Shown piece by piece: positions 43,374 through 55,455 of a stretch of 64,000 bases of DNA. The stretch lies in contig JAYKXP010000091.1 of NCBI GenBank assembly GCA_037176845.1, positions 124,001 through 188,000 of the forward strand, in the 5' to 3' direction. Positions within the stretch are counted from its first letter, which is position 1. Each line of letters opens with the position of its first letter. A program made the position numbers and the translations under genes. This DNA is from Paramarasmius palmivorus (Eukaryota > Basidiomycota > Agaricomycetes > Agaricales > Marasmiaceae). The notes beneath the pieces were generated by a model. That model was given only the letters and a program-made list of their open reading frames with translations. It ran no database searches and had not been told where the DNA came from.

Positions 43374-43756
43374 TGATATTGTGCTATATAGACTCTGGGG
43401 GTGCATCAGCTGAAAAGACTTGAAACCATGTTTATGTTGCATACCATTAGGTACACCCTAAGACAGAATACGATACAAACCCCAGCTGGTCCTCTTTGAT
43501 GATGGTAATGCAGAAAGGTGTAGATGTCACGTCACGGTCGTTCGGTCAGGAAAGTTTCAACTTTCCAGTCCGAACGACGTCACACACGTCACAGGTCTGA
43601 AATGCTGGAAGCGAGGCGGTGCAGGGCGGTGCCAAGGTTTTGACCAGAAAGTTCCCGAAATCACTGGATCTGTTGCATAAAATTCCTTTATTGGAAATGT
43701 TTATGTCTGAGACAAACGGTCTAGAAATTTCTAAAAGTCCGCCTTTTTTTGTATAG
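43374..43756. other. Helitron right flank, no independent gene
   Basis: This continues the interrupted reading frame for about 14 codons, then a stop. The rest contains no clear exon; it leads to a splice acceptor TATAG at 43756. Confidence 0.4.
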
Positions 43757-44898
43757 TAGATTCTGCCGAAGATGAGATATGGTACCGTGGGCAATGGAAG
43801 CCAGAGATGAACAGGATAGTTCAAACTGATAAGATTACTGGTGACATCGCCCATTCAATGAATGATACACTACATGTTAGCAGGAATATTGGGGATTCCT
43901 TGGAATTTCATTTCGCAGGCACGCACTTATGACTTTAGCTCACCCGTCAAGATACCGAATGGTTCATATCAGGGTCTGATATATCGGTCTATGGGATACT
44001 GGAACTCATCCCCGATGGAAATTTCACCCTGGAATTCAACTTGGATGGGACCACAATAACGCGAAAGGACTATCCGCTAGAAGGGAAATATAAACTGTTC
44101 GGTTATAACACCCTAACCAATTACAAGTTTTATGAAAATCCGGATATCAGTCCCGGAAACCATACTCTTCTTGTCAACGTGACGGCTGTACAAGGCTCGC
44201 AAGGCTTTCAGCTCGACTATCTAGCGTACGCGCCCATGTTTACCTCTGTTAGCCAAAAGCCAGTATTCATCCGAAGCGATCCGGAAATTAAATCGCGTCT
44301 CCCAATCGGCGCTATCGTCGGTGGAACTGTGGGGGGCACCATAGTCCTTTTGATTGTAGGAATCATGGTGTTCTGGCGAAGAAAGAGGTCCAAAAGAATT
44401 GAAGAAGGTATGTTCTCAGTTGGGTCCTTTGATATTGGTAACTTGAGCGATACATCAGAGCAGATGACAAGTGTGGCGGAGCAATTCTCGACAAGATTCC
44501 CTTTCGACTCGAAGCCAAAAGTCACAAAGAGAAGGCCAATATCTAAAGTCCCAGACTTTCCCGTTCGTCAAAAACCCGATACAGAGTAGATGCTTGTCCT
44601 TGGTGCAGGTTCTTTGTCGTCACCACAACCACAACCGAACTCTAGCTCTGCCGGACTGGGAAATTCGCAATTTCAACAGCTATTAAACGAGATATCTGCG
44701 CTGTCCGCAGAGCTCGAGCAGTCTGAGATGCCTACCCGAGGAGAGCTATATGAGAGGATTGAGGTGTTGAAGAGAGAGAATGAAAGGCTGATGCGAGACT
44801 ATGTTTTGCCGCCAGAGTACGATGGGAGTGTTGTTGGTGTCAGGAGAACAGCCTCCCGTTCAGTGACTTTACCATCCTATGATAACCACATCACATGA
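43757..44898 (+). pseudogene. Single-pass membrane protein with extracellular beta domain, probably decayed
   Basis: The exon at 43757-43918 (VDSAEDEIWYRGQWKPEM, then GDSLEFHFAG) joins 43973 onward (SDISVYGILELIPDGNF, then ISPGNHTLLVNVTA) across a 54-nt intron that would start GC rather than GT. A glycine-rich transmembrane helix follows (LPIGAIVGGTVGGTIVLLIV) with a basic stop-transfer RRKRSKR. After a cytosolic Ser-rich stretch there is an in-frame TAG at 44587-44589. The same frame then continues to a coiled-coil C-terminus (ISALSAELEQSEMP, YERIEVLKRENERLM, PPEYD) ending at 44898. That tail is typical of the family, so the TAG is likely a mutation. The 5' part is missing or lies left of the Helitron. 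Confidence 0.65.
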
Positions 44899-44899
44899 C

Positions 44900-45153
44900 T
44901 AGCACCCAACATGATATGATAGTGTCATACGCGTACGGGTTGGTGGGAATAGATAATGAGGAAATGAACGCGCAATGAAGGAACAATTTTATGCGGCTTG
45001 ATGATTGCTTCATGTCGCTATCTTATTGAGCCTACAGACCCGAAACTGCTAGAACGCAAGATGTAGATGACTGAGAACCATACCCGTATTAAATAACTCC
45101 TTTCCCAAGACTCTGAGAAGCCAATAAATCTGCTTTATGGCAGAGCCAGCAGT
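44900..45153. other. No gene seen
   Basis: A spacer between the membrane-protein pseudogene and the element at 45154. Stop-rich in all frames. Confidence 0.5.
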
Positions 45154-46640
45154 CATCATCAGGAAAAACCTCATTTGTGATTTCGGCTGAGTTCGGCGGA
45201 GTTGTGCTGATTAGTGCTGATCTCGGCTGAAATCTGCTGAATCGTCCTGAAATCCGTATCAGCGGATTTCACCAGATTTCAGCAGTTCCCCTGAACCGTT
45301 GATAATTTCAGCAGAGTTCAGCAAATTTCAGCGTACTTCAGGGTATTTCAGCGTCTTTCACCAGCTTTCACCACAATGATACCACGAATCTACACTTTTC
45401 ATTGCTCATCATAGGCTTCCTGGCATCCAATATTCAAATTACAGTGAAAGAGATTTATTGACGGCTACGTACGCTACTACTATACAAGTCTCGGTACTAC
45501 TAGGTCGCAAACAACACGTCTCTTTTCACTTCTGAGCAAGCCCTCTCGCGATCCTTCAACACTGTTGCGTCTGCACGAAAATACTTCCTGGGAAAGGCCA
45601 AAAGTTGTTAGAGTATGTACAGTACAGGAAATCGCACGTGAAACGTACCACGTCAGGGATTGGGAGCCATTGCACCTCATCGTTGATGGCGCGCCTGAAA
45701 ACTTCATTAGATATTAGAAGACTGTTGGGTGCTGAAACATACCTTTGAGGCGAGGCGGCTAACTTGGATGCGTCGTGCAGCTGCTTCAAGGGGCGGGTTG
45801 AGGTTTGTTGAATGGCGTACTTAGCATCTAGAGAAAATATAAGTTCAGAATTACCGACCATAGCAAGAGACCACGTACTGACGTCCACCATCCACAAAGG
45901 GTATGCAGCAGTCACGTCTATTGAGGTTGAAATAAGTGTGAGCCGAAACTAATAATAAACGATAAAAGGAGGACCCACGCTCAAACCGATATTAGTAGAG
46001 CTAACGTCAATCTGCAATGCGAAGCCTGAGCTACATACATGGCTGGTGCCGGAATATTTGGCGTTTGGCAAGTGTCGAGTGTGGGCATTGGAGAGATGGA
46101 CAAGCTGGGACAAGACAGTTTTCTATAAGTCGAACGATTCTTGTGTTGATAGGCTTCGGAGTTTACCGAAGAACTGTACAGTTGAGCAAATAAGGTTTTG
46201 ATGACGTGCTCGGCGCGCGGGTATACCGGCGACTCGGACTTGTAGATTTTCTTGTTCTCGCCTCTGCAACGCGTTCTGTCACAACTCGATATCTCTTTTC
46301 TCATGAGGAGTCCATTTAGAGACAAGTCAATGTATTCATTATTCCTGCAAGTATTGACTGAATTTCAAGAGTATTCACACATTGGAGGCAAGATTGCTCC
46401 CTTTGAATTATTCAGCTACCTGCTTGTGATTGCCCGTGAAACTCACGAAGGAATCAGTAAGTTTCACCTTGGTCTCACCAGAAATCAGCGGAATTCAGCG
46501 GTGAAAGGCAACGGGTCGCGGCTCTCAACCAATTTCACCGCAAAACTCACCGGATCAGTGCTGTAAGCACCTTTCAGCCAAATTCAGCCGACATCACCGT
46601 TTTTCAGGAGAAATCACAGATCAGGTTTTTCCTGATGATG
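45154..46640. mobile_element. 1.5-kb non-autonomous element with TTTCAGC-rich subterminal arrays
   Basis: Inverted ends CATCATCAGGAAAAACC (45154-45170 and complement 46624-46640) continue as CTSATYTGTGATTTC. Similarity may extend outward (CCAGCAGT versus CCACCAGTCGG). Inside each end lies an array dense in TTTCAGC/TTTCACC and their complements (about 45180-45380 and 46450-46620). The centre (45400-46440) has small minus-strand frames (for example NDEVQWLPIPDVVRFTCDF near 45600-45700) that could be captured gene pieces, but no transposase. No target duplication was found. Confidence 0.65.
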
Positions 46641-47008
46641 CCGACTGGTGGACGTACACTTACAGTAGTGGATGGTTGGGTCATTGAGACCTTTCAGCTC
46701 AATTTGCCATAAAAATGGTAACTGGATGAGATAGTAGGAAAAACATCCTGATGGGTTTATGGCCAAGGTAAAAGGTTAACGAAGCCGCCGGGTATTGATC
46801 TGAGGTTAGTGTAAGCTAGATCACTGGTTGATCAAGATACGGACCTCGAGTGGACATTGACACCATGAGGCACTCACCGTGTCGGACCATTTTCCTCTCG
46901 CTTTCCTTAACCCGTCTAGCTTTCCCTTGTAAATATGGGATACTTGACTAAGGATGAACAATGAGATGACGTATGCACCGTAGTGATTCGGATAGGTGAG
47001 AATTATAG

Positions 47009-47293
47009 TTGAGTAATAAATTTGGAACTGACACTGAACCCGGTTCACCCAGCGAATATGAGGCTCAATCAGTATTTTCTCAACAAGAAGACGCGCAAGA
47101 CCATATAGCACAAATATCAGTCCTCTCTCCGAAGTATTGGGAGAAGGCGAATAAGCTGACAGGACAGGTTATGGACATCATAGGGCCGAATGACGAGTTA
47201 GCAAAGGAGAAGAAAGAGCCGGAGAAGAATGTTGCAGCTGGGACTAGGCTGAGAACAGAGATGTATAGGGAGAAGGTTGAGTTGGAAAAGTAG
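47009..47293 (+). pseudogene. Small coiled-coil-like fragment related to 48079-48463
   Basis: An open stretch preceded by an acceptor-like TTATAGTTGAG encodes an acidic, then Lys/Glu-rich helical segment (ISVLSPKYWEKANKLTGQV, then AAGTRLRTEMYREKVELEK). The beginning and its splice context resemble the second exon of the gene at 47825-48463 (VASINQKYAMLLERAYNTL). No 5' exon was found, so it may be a partial duplicate. Confidence 0.35.
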
Positions 47294-47299
47294 GTGGTG

Positions 47300-47824
47300 A
47301 GATTGGGACTATCCAGGGAGAAGGGTAGGTAGTTTAAAAAGCGGATTGTCTGGACTAGAGCAGCACTTGGACTACTCGGATGAAGTCCCCAGCACCTCCG
47401 AGTAGACGAAGGCTTTTTTGGAGCAATATCTTGAATTTTTCTTTTACTGTGCCAATCAATTAAGGGATAACATTCATAATTGTGGCTAGCTTACATAGAG
47501 GCAGACTAATTTCACCGTTACACGAAGGCTTGAAAAGCATTGCTCAAATGCTTGTGAGATATTAATTCCCGCTAAGATGTGAAAGACACGTTGCCTTCTG
47601 TTTATAGAGGCGCCCGGCTTCGCTTGCTAGATTGGTCTTCGGATCCAAGCACCCCGGCAATGCAAGGGATCAGTCAGGGTTGAATTATTCGCACACTGTG
47701 ACAGTGAAAAAGACGTTCCTTTTTGATTTCTCTAGACTGTCTCATTCACACCTCGTACCGCCGACTAACTCTCACATTCACACCTCGTACTGCCAACTAA
47801 ACTCTCACATTCTTCTCAAGTTCA
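47300..47824. other. No gene seen; probable promoter region of 47825 gene
   Basis: Short frames only. A near-direct repeat of CTCACATTCACACCTCGTACYGCC occurs twice at about 47741-47800 just upstream of the next start codon. Confidence 0.35.
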
Positions 47825-48463
47825 ATGCCACCCCGTATAAGACCCAGCATAGGACCCAGTGGTGGAGGCAAGGCACCTCGACTCGGAAGGGCACTCGCAG
47901 CTAAGGTTGCTCGAAAAACCCCCAGCTGGGCACAGCCGACTCTCGATTCTGACTCGTCCGACTCGGAGGTCACATCAAAAGAAAAGCAAGGAAGAGAAAA
48001 GGGGACCCACTGCTCGTATAGGTGAGAGACAGTTCCTTGAGTGTGAACAGATACTCACAGTCGTTCGTTTCCATTGAGTAGCTTTGCCTTGGAGGATGCC
48101 TCTGAAGGCTCTATGGGCTATGTCTCTATCACGGGTCGCCCCGAAAGCGCACTCTCGGAGGTAGCCTCAATAAACCAAAAGTATGCTATGCTACTTGAGC
48201 GTGCATACAACACACTGGACAGGAACAACAACAAAATCAACGAGTTGAAAGCTGAGGTAGCTTGGTTGCGGGAGAAGTGGGATGCGGAGCAGGAGGCGGT
48301 TAACATTGAATCGGAAGTTAGCGAGACCACGCGAGCAAATGATGACACGAGGATGGAGAAGAAGCGAATCGAAGAGAGTTTCGAGGAGCAGCTGAAAAGG
48401 TTGAAGGAGCAGTTGCAGATGTTGGAGTCACGGTTGAGGGAAATTCAGGATCATGCTTGTTGA
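47825..48463 (+). CDS. Coiled-coil protein of unknown function, two exons
   Basis: Exon 1 is 47825-48021 and exon 2 is 48079-48463, with a 57-nt GT-AG intron; phases agree and give about 193 residues. The N-terminus is basic and Gly/Pro-rich (RPSIGPSGGGKAPRLG), followed by a Ser/Asp run. Exon 2 starts with an acidic linker and then a long heptad-like helix (NKINELKAEVAWLREKWDAE, EEQLKRLKEQLQMLESRLRE). No enzymatic domain. A role as a structural or adaptor coiled coil is only inference. Confidence 0.6.
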
Positions 48464-49530
48464 TATTCTGTTAGATCTACATGTTATAGCGTAATGTTGA
48501 CTTGCGATAGACGCTACTGCGCATTTGAGAAGCACAGTACCCATCAAGCAGTTGGAAGAACTATAGAGTATTTAGACCGAACCATGCCCATGCCAAGTAA
48601 CAGACACTTCACCAAACTCTCATGTCCAAACAAGGTCCGCACCAATTACCCAAACATACATGTGCTTTCGGAGTTACGTGATACGTTCGACGTCCGCGCA
48701 ATGGATTAGATTACTCAAGAACCCAATATATGCAGAAAGGAGCCCATCCCAACGAGATTCCAACATAGTCTTCACCTGTCCACGAGTCCACCCATCATGG
48801 ACAGCGACTCGGAGGCGTAAAGTCTTCAAGAATGCTCATCAACGTTAGATCGGAAAACTCCGAGCCGTTAGCTTACCCGATGGCACTTTAATTTTGCTGA
48901 TGGTACCGAATCATCCTGTAGTGAGAATTTCAGAGATCGTAAACACTTCTTTGTGATGATCCTATGGACTGGTCTTCGTCTTCCCTCAGCAATGTTTCGC
49001 GAATGTCCACAACGTCAGTGAACGCCCTGAGGCACATTCATCTGACGTCGATGATTTCAATAGTGAGCTTGACGAGATGGGAAAGGCTTTTGGGCTCGGG
49101 CACGCGAAGGGGAGACCAAGTATTACGTGGTGAGTAACGGGGATGTGCTTGATCGTTGGAAGACCAGTCTGAATTGGAAGAGTGGTCATTGTCGGATGTT
49201 CCGAGGTTGACTGTGATTCCGATCCAATTTCGTCGTCTTCGTACGAACTACTAAGAACTGTCGTCTGACTGGCTGCGGTACCCTTTCCGAGAAGGCGGCA
49301 TTGATAAAGTATGCAGACGACGTTCCTGCAGAAAAGGAGCACATCCACAGCGTTATGAACATGATACTGAAGATATAAAGAGGTGATTTGGGTCGAGGGA
49401 AAAGGAGACAGAGGTGTCTTGACAACACTGAGGCATGGATCCAATCACTCTAGGTTTACCCATGCCTCGCATGACACGGAGCGATTGCAAGTAGGGAAAA
49501 CTAGTCTCGGATGAAGCAAAACATTGAACA
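48464..49530. other. No confident gene
   Basis: Frames on both strands overlap. A plus-strand stretch at about 48990-49130 (SSDVDDFNSELDEMGKAFGL) ends at a good donor GTGAGTAA and could be an exon, but I could not find its partner. A minus-strand frame at 48986-49444 is open but has biased composition. Confidence 0.35.
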
Positions 49531-49536
49531 GTGCAC

Positions 49537-49992
49537 CTATCTGAGATTAGGCTGAGGCGACTCGAACACCAATTTCAACCCATCTTGAGCAATAGGAGTG
49601 TCCAGTCTGAACGAAGCGTGAAGGCATAGGGTTTGGATACAGCGTGAGACTTGAAGAAACCTATTCGAGTCTTGGAAAGGCATATACCTGGTAGGAGCTC
49701 TGCCGCCGTCCCCGAAAAGTTTAAGCCTGACGGACAGTGGTGATCGATGTGACAGATCCAGGCATGTGGTGATGTCTGCAGGAAGGTAGGAACATACGCG
49801 CATGATGTTTGATAGCGTCTTGGTATAATGACGGTCTTTCGACGGACCTTGGTGTGCGTCACAAAAAACATAAAGAAAGATTTCGCCTAATAGCTCCTTT
49901 GGAAGTCGGCGAACGGGGGCAGTAGAGGCAAGCGACTCACTAACGGGTTCGGCTGTCTTCTTCAAACAAGCATCACTCCTAACCCATTCCAT
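49537..49992 (-). CDS. F-box protein, N-terminal part
   Basis: An ATG-initiated minus-strand frame with the F-box signature PVRRLPKELLGEIFLYVFCD at about residues 26-45, then a conserved IMRVCSYLPADIT and CLDLSHRSPLSVRLKLFG stretch, as in basidiomycete F-box/LRR-type proteins. F-box proteins link substrates to SCF ubiquitin ligases. The frame stops at about 151 residues (ESPQPNLR), far shorter than the usual 400-600, so it is truncated or continues through an unrecognised intron. Confidence 0.6.
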   Translation of the reverse strand: MEWVRSDACLKKTAEPVSESLASTAPVRRLPKELLGEIFLYVFCDAHQGPSKDRHYTKTLSNIMRVCSYLPADITTCLDLSHRSPLSVRLKLFGDGGRAPTRYMPFQDSNRFLQVSRCIQTLCLHASFRLDTPIAQDGLKLVFESPQPNLR

Positions 49993-50635
49993 CTATTCCA
50001 TGTTCGTGTCGATTGAGTTCTGGACATGTTGAATTCAGAGCTGCATGGAGATTGGGGTCCTGGCAAAAGAGAAATTTGATGCCTAGCTCGAGTAACTGGC
50101 ATCGAACTTGATGTTTCTCTGCAAAAAAAACCCTAGTGAGTATACGAGCTTCATCTATACAGAACGTAGAAGAATGGTATTAGCGAGGTGCGATATCAAA
50201 AAGTCATCTGTGTCGTATACCATCTTATGGCATAATTGATGTTTCTGTCGCATCGTAGCACTACTTTCGCTTGACCTAACGCTGAACAAGGATAAAATCG
50301 CACCAAGAGGACGCAGAATTTCGGAGAGAAGTAGACTGTAGGCCCCTGTGCCATTGCGTGTCATCACATCTCGCTCCACCAGTACTTGTTGGAAATAATG
50401 CCATCGTCTTTAAAAGTCACGTCGGGAGGTAACGTGCACCAATAAGATAGCTCGTAGGCAAGGGATTGGCAAGGGATGTAAGTATCGAGCGCTGAACATA
50501 CCGTGAGCTCTGCTTTATATCCCTAGACGGCGGATGCTGACTAGGGAACTATATCAGCTGGTAGAGTTACTCTCAGAGGAATTTATTACAGCACCTACCA
50601 GGTCTGATTGAGGTCTGAAGAATATTGAAGTCCAG
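49993..50635. other. No gene seen
   Basis: Only short overlapping frames; no repeat to other sections noticed. Confidence 0.4.
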
Positions 50636-50639
50636 ATGA

Positions 50640-51550
50640 AATGAAAGATCGGTGTTCTGGTTCAAAAGCCTCCGGTAACCCGGGTATCCATTTATCCGAT
50701 CGGGCTATTTGGTGAGAACAAACAAACATTTTCTCTTCACCACTGGCGACGACGACAAAATTCATATTCCTTCCGGCCTATTCTCTCTATACAACCGACT
50801 GCTCGACTCTGTGTGCTATGAAAATGCTGCACTGACAGATCCTCGGCTGTTGGCTAGTTAGAACAGTCGGATTAGCGGATATGTCTCCTTAGGTTCATCT
50901 AGAGGTACGTCTTTCTTCTCTACAGGAAAGGCCAAACTAACCTTCAACGTATAGATGATTTACAACCTACTATCGAACAAACTATTCTTCGAAACCATCC
51001 TCGTGGATGCTCGACACTAGCTGTGCTCCTCACAGAGCTCGGAGCTCAAATTCCAACGACGACTTCTGATCTATTTCGACCCGCTCAACATACAGAACAC
51101 GCTTATGGTGGCCGCATGCACACTGTTAAGGATTGGGGTGGATGGTACAAGAAGTTGGGACGACTAGAGATTGGGCATGTATCAGCATTATACGAGCGAC
51201 GAGTCAGACATCCTAAGCCAAAGGTATGCTGCCTCTTTTCTTCGGCTTACCTTCTCAAATTTCAGCAATATCCTCAGGAAACAAGTGCGTTCAGCGAACT
51301 TGCACTGTATTGCCATCCCGCCGCCTCGTTATCACTATCAAGAATACCGCTATACCTGTTCCTCAAGCACACTCCTTCCTTCCCAGTCTCACATTTGAAG
51401 ACTTGGCGACAAAGGCTTCCCTCCTCCCTCCCCTTTTATGTCGGCGATGTTCTATCAGTAGCGGTCTCTATCGGAATCTGTCTGCACTGTGTCATGTCTG
51501 TCACGAAGATACTCTTCCTGCACATTACCCCCAAGCCACAACATTCCTGA
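50640..51550 (+). pseudogene. Family X-like copy on the plus strand, unknown function
   Basis: At 50716-50860 the plus strand reads RTNKHFLFTTGDDDKIHIPS, then LFSLYNRLLDS, the same exon type seen on the minus strand near the NLRs. The next coding-like exon (about 50955-51222) reads DLQPTIEQTILRNHPRGCST, then YGGRMHTVKDWGGWYKKLG, between an acceptor TATAG and a donor K|GTATGC. After that, three frames overlap (51270-51550) and I cannot choose. This is the only copy in this orientation. No domain recognised. Confidence 0.35.
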
Positions 51551-52900
51551 AGACCCTAGCTCCGGGAAGCTCCATTCCGCACCCTACGCGCACCCCTGCA
51601 CCGACGTCTCCGTGCCCATCAGCACACCCCCCTCCCTCACCCCTTCTGCTACAAATCCGCTCTTTGTGCCAGCTATCATGCTTTGCGCGAAGCGTTTCTC
51701 GCAGTCGGATCCCCACTCGTATGTCAAAGTTAAGCATTCGATGGAAGGCCCAGAGAAGCGGGTGATGGTGTTCAGGGTAGCGTTCTTCGGATGCCATACC
51801 CCCTCCTCGAAAGCAATTACACGGTTTAGTCTCCGTCTCGCCCTGCATACCCCCATTCATCTATCCGAATACCCATACAAATCTTCCTTCTTCAGCATCC
51901 TTTGTGTGCTCCTTTCGCAGTTTCGAGCTACATCACCTTGACCAGTGCTGGGGAGAGGAAGTTAGCGATGGGAAATAGCTAAAAGGGAGAGCGAAGCAGG
52001 ATACGAATATATTCTGCTGATCCCCACGCAAGGTGCGCTCCTGGTAGAACACTGAACCAAACTAGCATGCTAACGGGTACTTTTACACCAGTTTTGTGCA
52101 ATCGCGCCGGCAATTCCACAATCTTCAGGGCCTCAGAACGCATCCTGCCTTACAACTCCTCCGCATTCGCTCTCCCTCTCTCATAATGCTAGGTTGCGGA
52201 ATGATTTGGATTCTCGATGTGACGACACTATATTCCCCACATTATGGCCGACGTATGGGACCTCGTTCAATGAACCTTCGCCTAGCCATAAGTCGTCGCC
52301 CGCAAAAGCAGCGTAATCTTGCTCTAACCAACCTCCTAAAATTTCGTTATCATTCATCCCCGTCTGGTTCCGCTAGTGCACGGCGAAGCCTTTATCGCTC
52401 GTTGCGCAGATCCGTCGTTAACCTCCCATGGGAGCGGTATATCGTTTCTCGGACCCATCGGGAAAGGTTTCTTATGATCTCCTCTGTCCGTACCGTGTTC
52501 GGTGAGAAGGATTGTTGAAGGGGTGGCAGTTAGTTCGAAGGTGGTATAGTTGGAGAAGTGGGCGCTAAGGTCGGTCTTCTCGGAGTAGTTGGCGCTCGAA
52601 CGCCGATTGACGTTTACCATTAGGTGGCTATTAGGATTGATGATTCAAGTATCATAACGAGACGAGGGTCACAGGATCCGAAGATCAATCCGGGGGTGGA
52701 AGGAACGACTCGTGTCAGCCTGTTGAGATGTACAGCTTTTGGGTATTGAGGCGGAGAAACTTTTCTAGAGGGACTTTGATGCAGGGTTTACTAGGACTCA
52801 TGTATCATTTAGCTATGCAGGTAATGAATCAGACATTGGACACCATGCTAAAGTGCTGCAGTCTGACCAAAACCGCGACTTTACCGGTTGGCGTGGTACA
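51550..52900. other. Coding-like but unresolved region
   Basis: Frames on both strands look partly coding: plus 51680-51860 (SYVKVKHSMEGPEKRVMVF) and minus 52354-52620 (SEKTDLSAHFSNYTTFELT). They cannot be joined into a gene by eye. It may hold the 3' exons of the 50.6-kb family X copy and a separate minus-strand remnant. Confidence 0.3.
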
Positions 52901-53258
52901 ATCACTATAGCCGCACTACACGTTCCAACCATTCGATATCATCAGAAGCCTCTCGAATTTGAGATGAAAACCATATCGTTTGGATGGCTGCCTTTGTGGA
53001 AGGGCAGAGGTTCTCGAAGGATTTATCTCATTGTCGGTGTTGCTGGTGAAGCGGGCCTTACCATCTGGATCTCTGTACCCGAAGATCTGTGACCCGTCTA
53101 CCGTCTTCTGCTTCTCCAGAAACATCAGAGATGCGCATAACCAGCTCCCGATCACCAGGATATATGACAGCATCAGCATCGACCCGATATCCCTGATCCC
53201 TTCCCTGCGCAAGTTGCGCTGCTGCTCCGTTCATCAACCACCTGCATCGTACGGCCAC
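52900..53258 (-). pseudogene. Family X fragment at 53 kb
   Basis: Minus-strand pieces include NDMVFISNSRGF (about 52945-52985), related to DDMAFVSNSGG at 25.3 kb, and DPDGKARFTSNTDNEINPS (about 53020-53085), related to the FT.D. exon. A frame at 53058-53258 (DADAVIYPGDRELVMRISD) may be its 5' exon. Stops in the first piece suggest decay. Confidence 0.35.
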
Positions 53259-53861
53259 TTCTAATATAATACCCGCGCTATGTAGGATTTAGCGTGATCG
53301 AAATAGGCCATAGTAGGTAGTGTAATTCATCATGACGGTTTTCCTAATTTCTAAACTGATCAATGTTGTAAATTGCAGAATATAATCCATCTCCCGCGTT
53401 TTTTTAGGTTCGATCTCGGAAGCAATGATTGTGATCGACTAAGATCCAGGATTATGAATGTATTTATTACTCGTGCGTGGGCAGGTACTAGGTATAACGT
53501 TTAGCAGTGTTCAGATTATAGGAGCAGAGCTATTGCTCATTCAGAAGCCAAACCATCAGAACAGCCAGCACTCACGGGCGATATCCGTTTCCTCAAGAAT
53601 CATCAGCTCGCGGGAGATGCACGGGCGTGATGACCAACGCCTTATTGATGAAACACTCGTGGAATGATTCATTACCTCTAGCTGGTTACCAGCAAGATGG
53701 GGATGGCTCATTTATACTGGGACTGCCGGTACCGAAACGTTGTCACTTCTAGAGACGCTTCGCCCACTCGCTACAGATGGTTCGCTTGACAAAATCGCAG
53801 GGATATGTGGTTTACACCGCGGTATGTGTAGCGATACTACCCATGAGCATATAAACTCAGA

Positions 53862-55277
53862 ATGTCCATGAGACAGTGGGAGTTCCTAATATACGGTGAG
53901 TATCCATAATGTTAGTTGTATCGAACTATATCTGACTTAGTACCCTGGACAGGTGTCTACGCTGTATTATTTGGAATTTGCATCCGTATCTTGTTTAGGC
54001 GAAAGGGAAAAGCATATAAATACCACCTATTCGCCATCGTTATCCTGTTCCTTCTGGCGTCAGCTGATGTCGCACTCTACATGGTACAAGACCTGAATAA
54101 GTGCGGGTGATGCATAATCTACTGGATAGCCCATTGGTCACTGACTATCCATCTCGAGCTTACCCGTCTCAAGCTTATCCGAGTCCTTCCGACCACACGA
54201 AATAGAATGGGAGCCAATCACAACAATGATTCAAATCACCTTTTTATGCAGGTATGCGCCATGACATCTATCCTACCCTCGTATTCATACTTGAATTCTC
54301 AGCGCTGTAGCTGATGCTATTCTGGTACGTGATCAAGTAGACTTTTATAACTATCAATACGTTAAACATTACAACCAGCTGTGGCGCTTCTACATGGTAT
54401 GGGGAAGGCGCTGGAGGATTGCCATTGTGCCTCTGATATTGGACTTTTGTGTGCATGGTTTGGCGCCCCTTCGTTTCTCTGATCGTTCTCTGATTTTAGC
54501 AGTTGTTTCATTTGTAGTCACTTCAGGGAGTACTCAGTTGGTACCACTACATGTGGCCGCTATTGCAGCAGGAATCGTATCTCTCAACAATATAATCCTT
54601 TCTACGCTTATAGGTGCGCGACTTGATTTACTCGATTTAACGTCGGAGGACTAATCCGAATCCACGTAGCATTCCAGATTTGCTCGATAGGTCATCAAAT
54701 CGAACACTACCTTGGATCAAGATCCCGGAATATGTACAGGACTGCGCTTTCCGCAACGTAAGTTTTGAAGCCGGACTCACTACTCCCAGCTTGATACGCT
54801 AAAAATGTATACTTCAGGCTTGAATCTGGAGTAGTATACTCGACGTTCCTTATTGGAATTGCTGCAATATACATCGATCTCATTCGAAGAGATCCATCTC
54901 TGTTGAAGGGCGACGAGGATTACCCTCATATATACGCGTTAGAGTTCCTTTTACGTGCCTGGCCATGTGTTTCGGTGAATTTATCGTGTCCCTATAGGTG
55001 AAGTCACATTAACCCTACTTTCCAGGGCATTACATCAACCATCATCATCGTCCGCGTTGCGCTAGGCATCAGCTTCAACGATGTCGAGAGCGCTATTAGC
55101 TCATTACGTGCAGATGGAACAATTCCGATGCATGAAGAACAACGATCACCACAACCACTGGGAAATGTTGATCAGCGGATGGAAACACCGGAATTGCGCG
55201 CGTCGGATAGCGTGATCGACATAGGTCGAGGGAAAGGGCATAGCATTGACGCTGAGGATATTGGGATAGCGAAATAG
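53862..55277 (+). CDS. Multi-pass membrane protein, fungal seven-helix-type family
   Basis: The exons encode hydrophobic helices in family order: MRQWEFLIYG joined to VYAVLFGICIRILF (intron 53896-53952), then HLFAIVILFLLASADVALY, a middle segment ending ADAIL, LWRFYMVWGRRWRIAIVPLI, LILAVVSFVVTSGS and LHVAAIAAGIVSL, then ESGVVYSTFLIGIAAIY and TSTIIIVRVALGISFNDVES. It ends in a Ser/Asp-rich cytosolic tail at 55277. The RxxxxWxRRW-type loop (here FYMVWGRRWR) is typical of the basidiomycete family. The last introns (around 54616-54670, 54759-54818 and 54978-55024) join in phase. The segment at 54252-54318 needs a two-base adjustment, so an intron is misread or a small lesion is present. Function unknown; plasma membrane is likely. 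Confidence 0.65.
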
Positions 55278-55455
55278 TGCTGCAATATACATGTCTGAAT
55301 TGGAAATGATACTGTATTCATAGAGGTGCTGAGTGAGTATGGAAGCTCCAGACAGCCGATTCGCTAAGCGGTCGATTTTATTAGCGTTCCTAGTGATAAA
55401 ACTATCACCAAAGATGGAACTTGGAAAATGACTATCGAGAAATGGAATCCTACAT

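Noticed and set aside
45181..45380. A CRISPR-like array
   Set aside because: The repeated 7-bp word has irregular spacing and both orientations, and the genome is eukaryotic; it is a transposon subterminal array.
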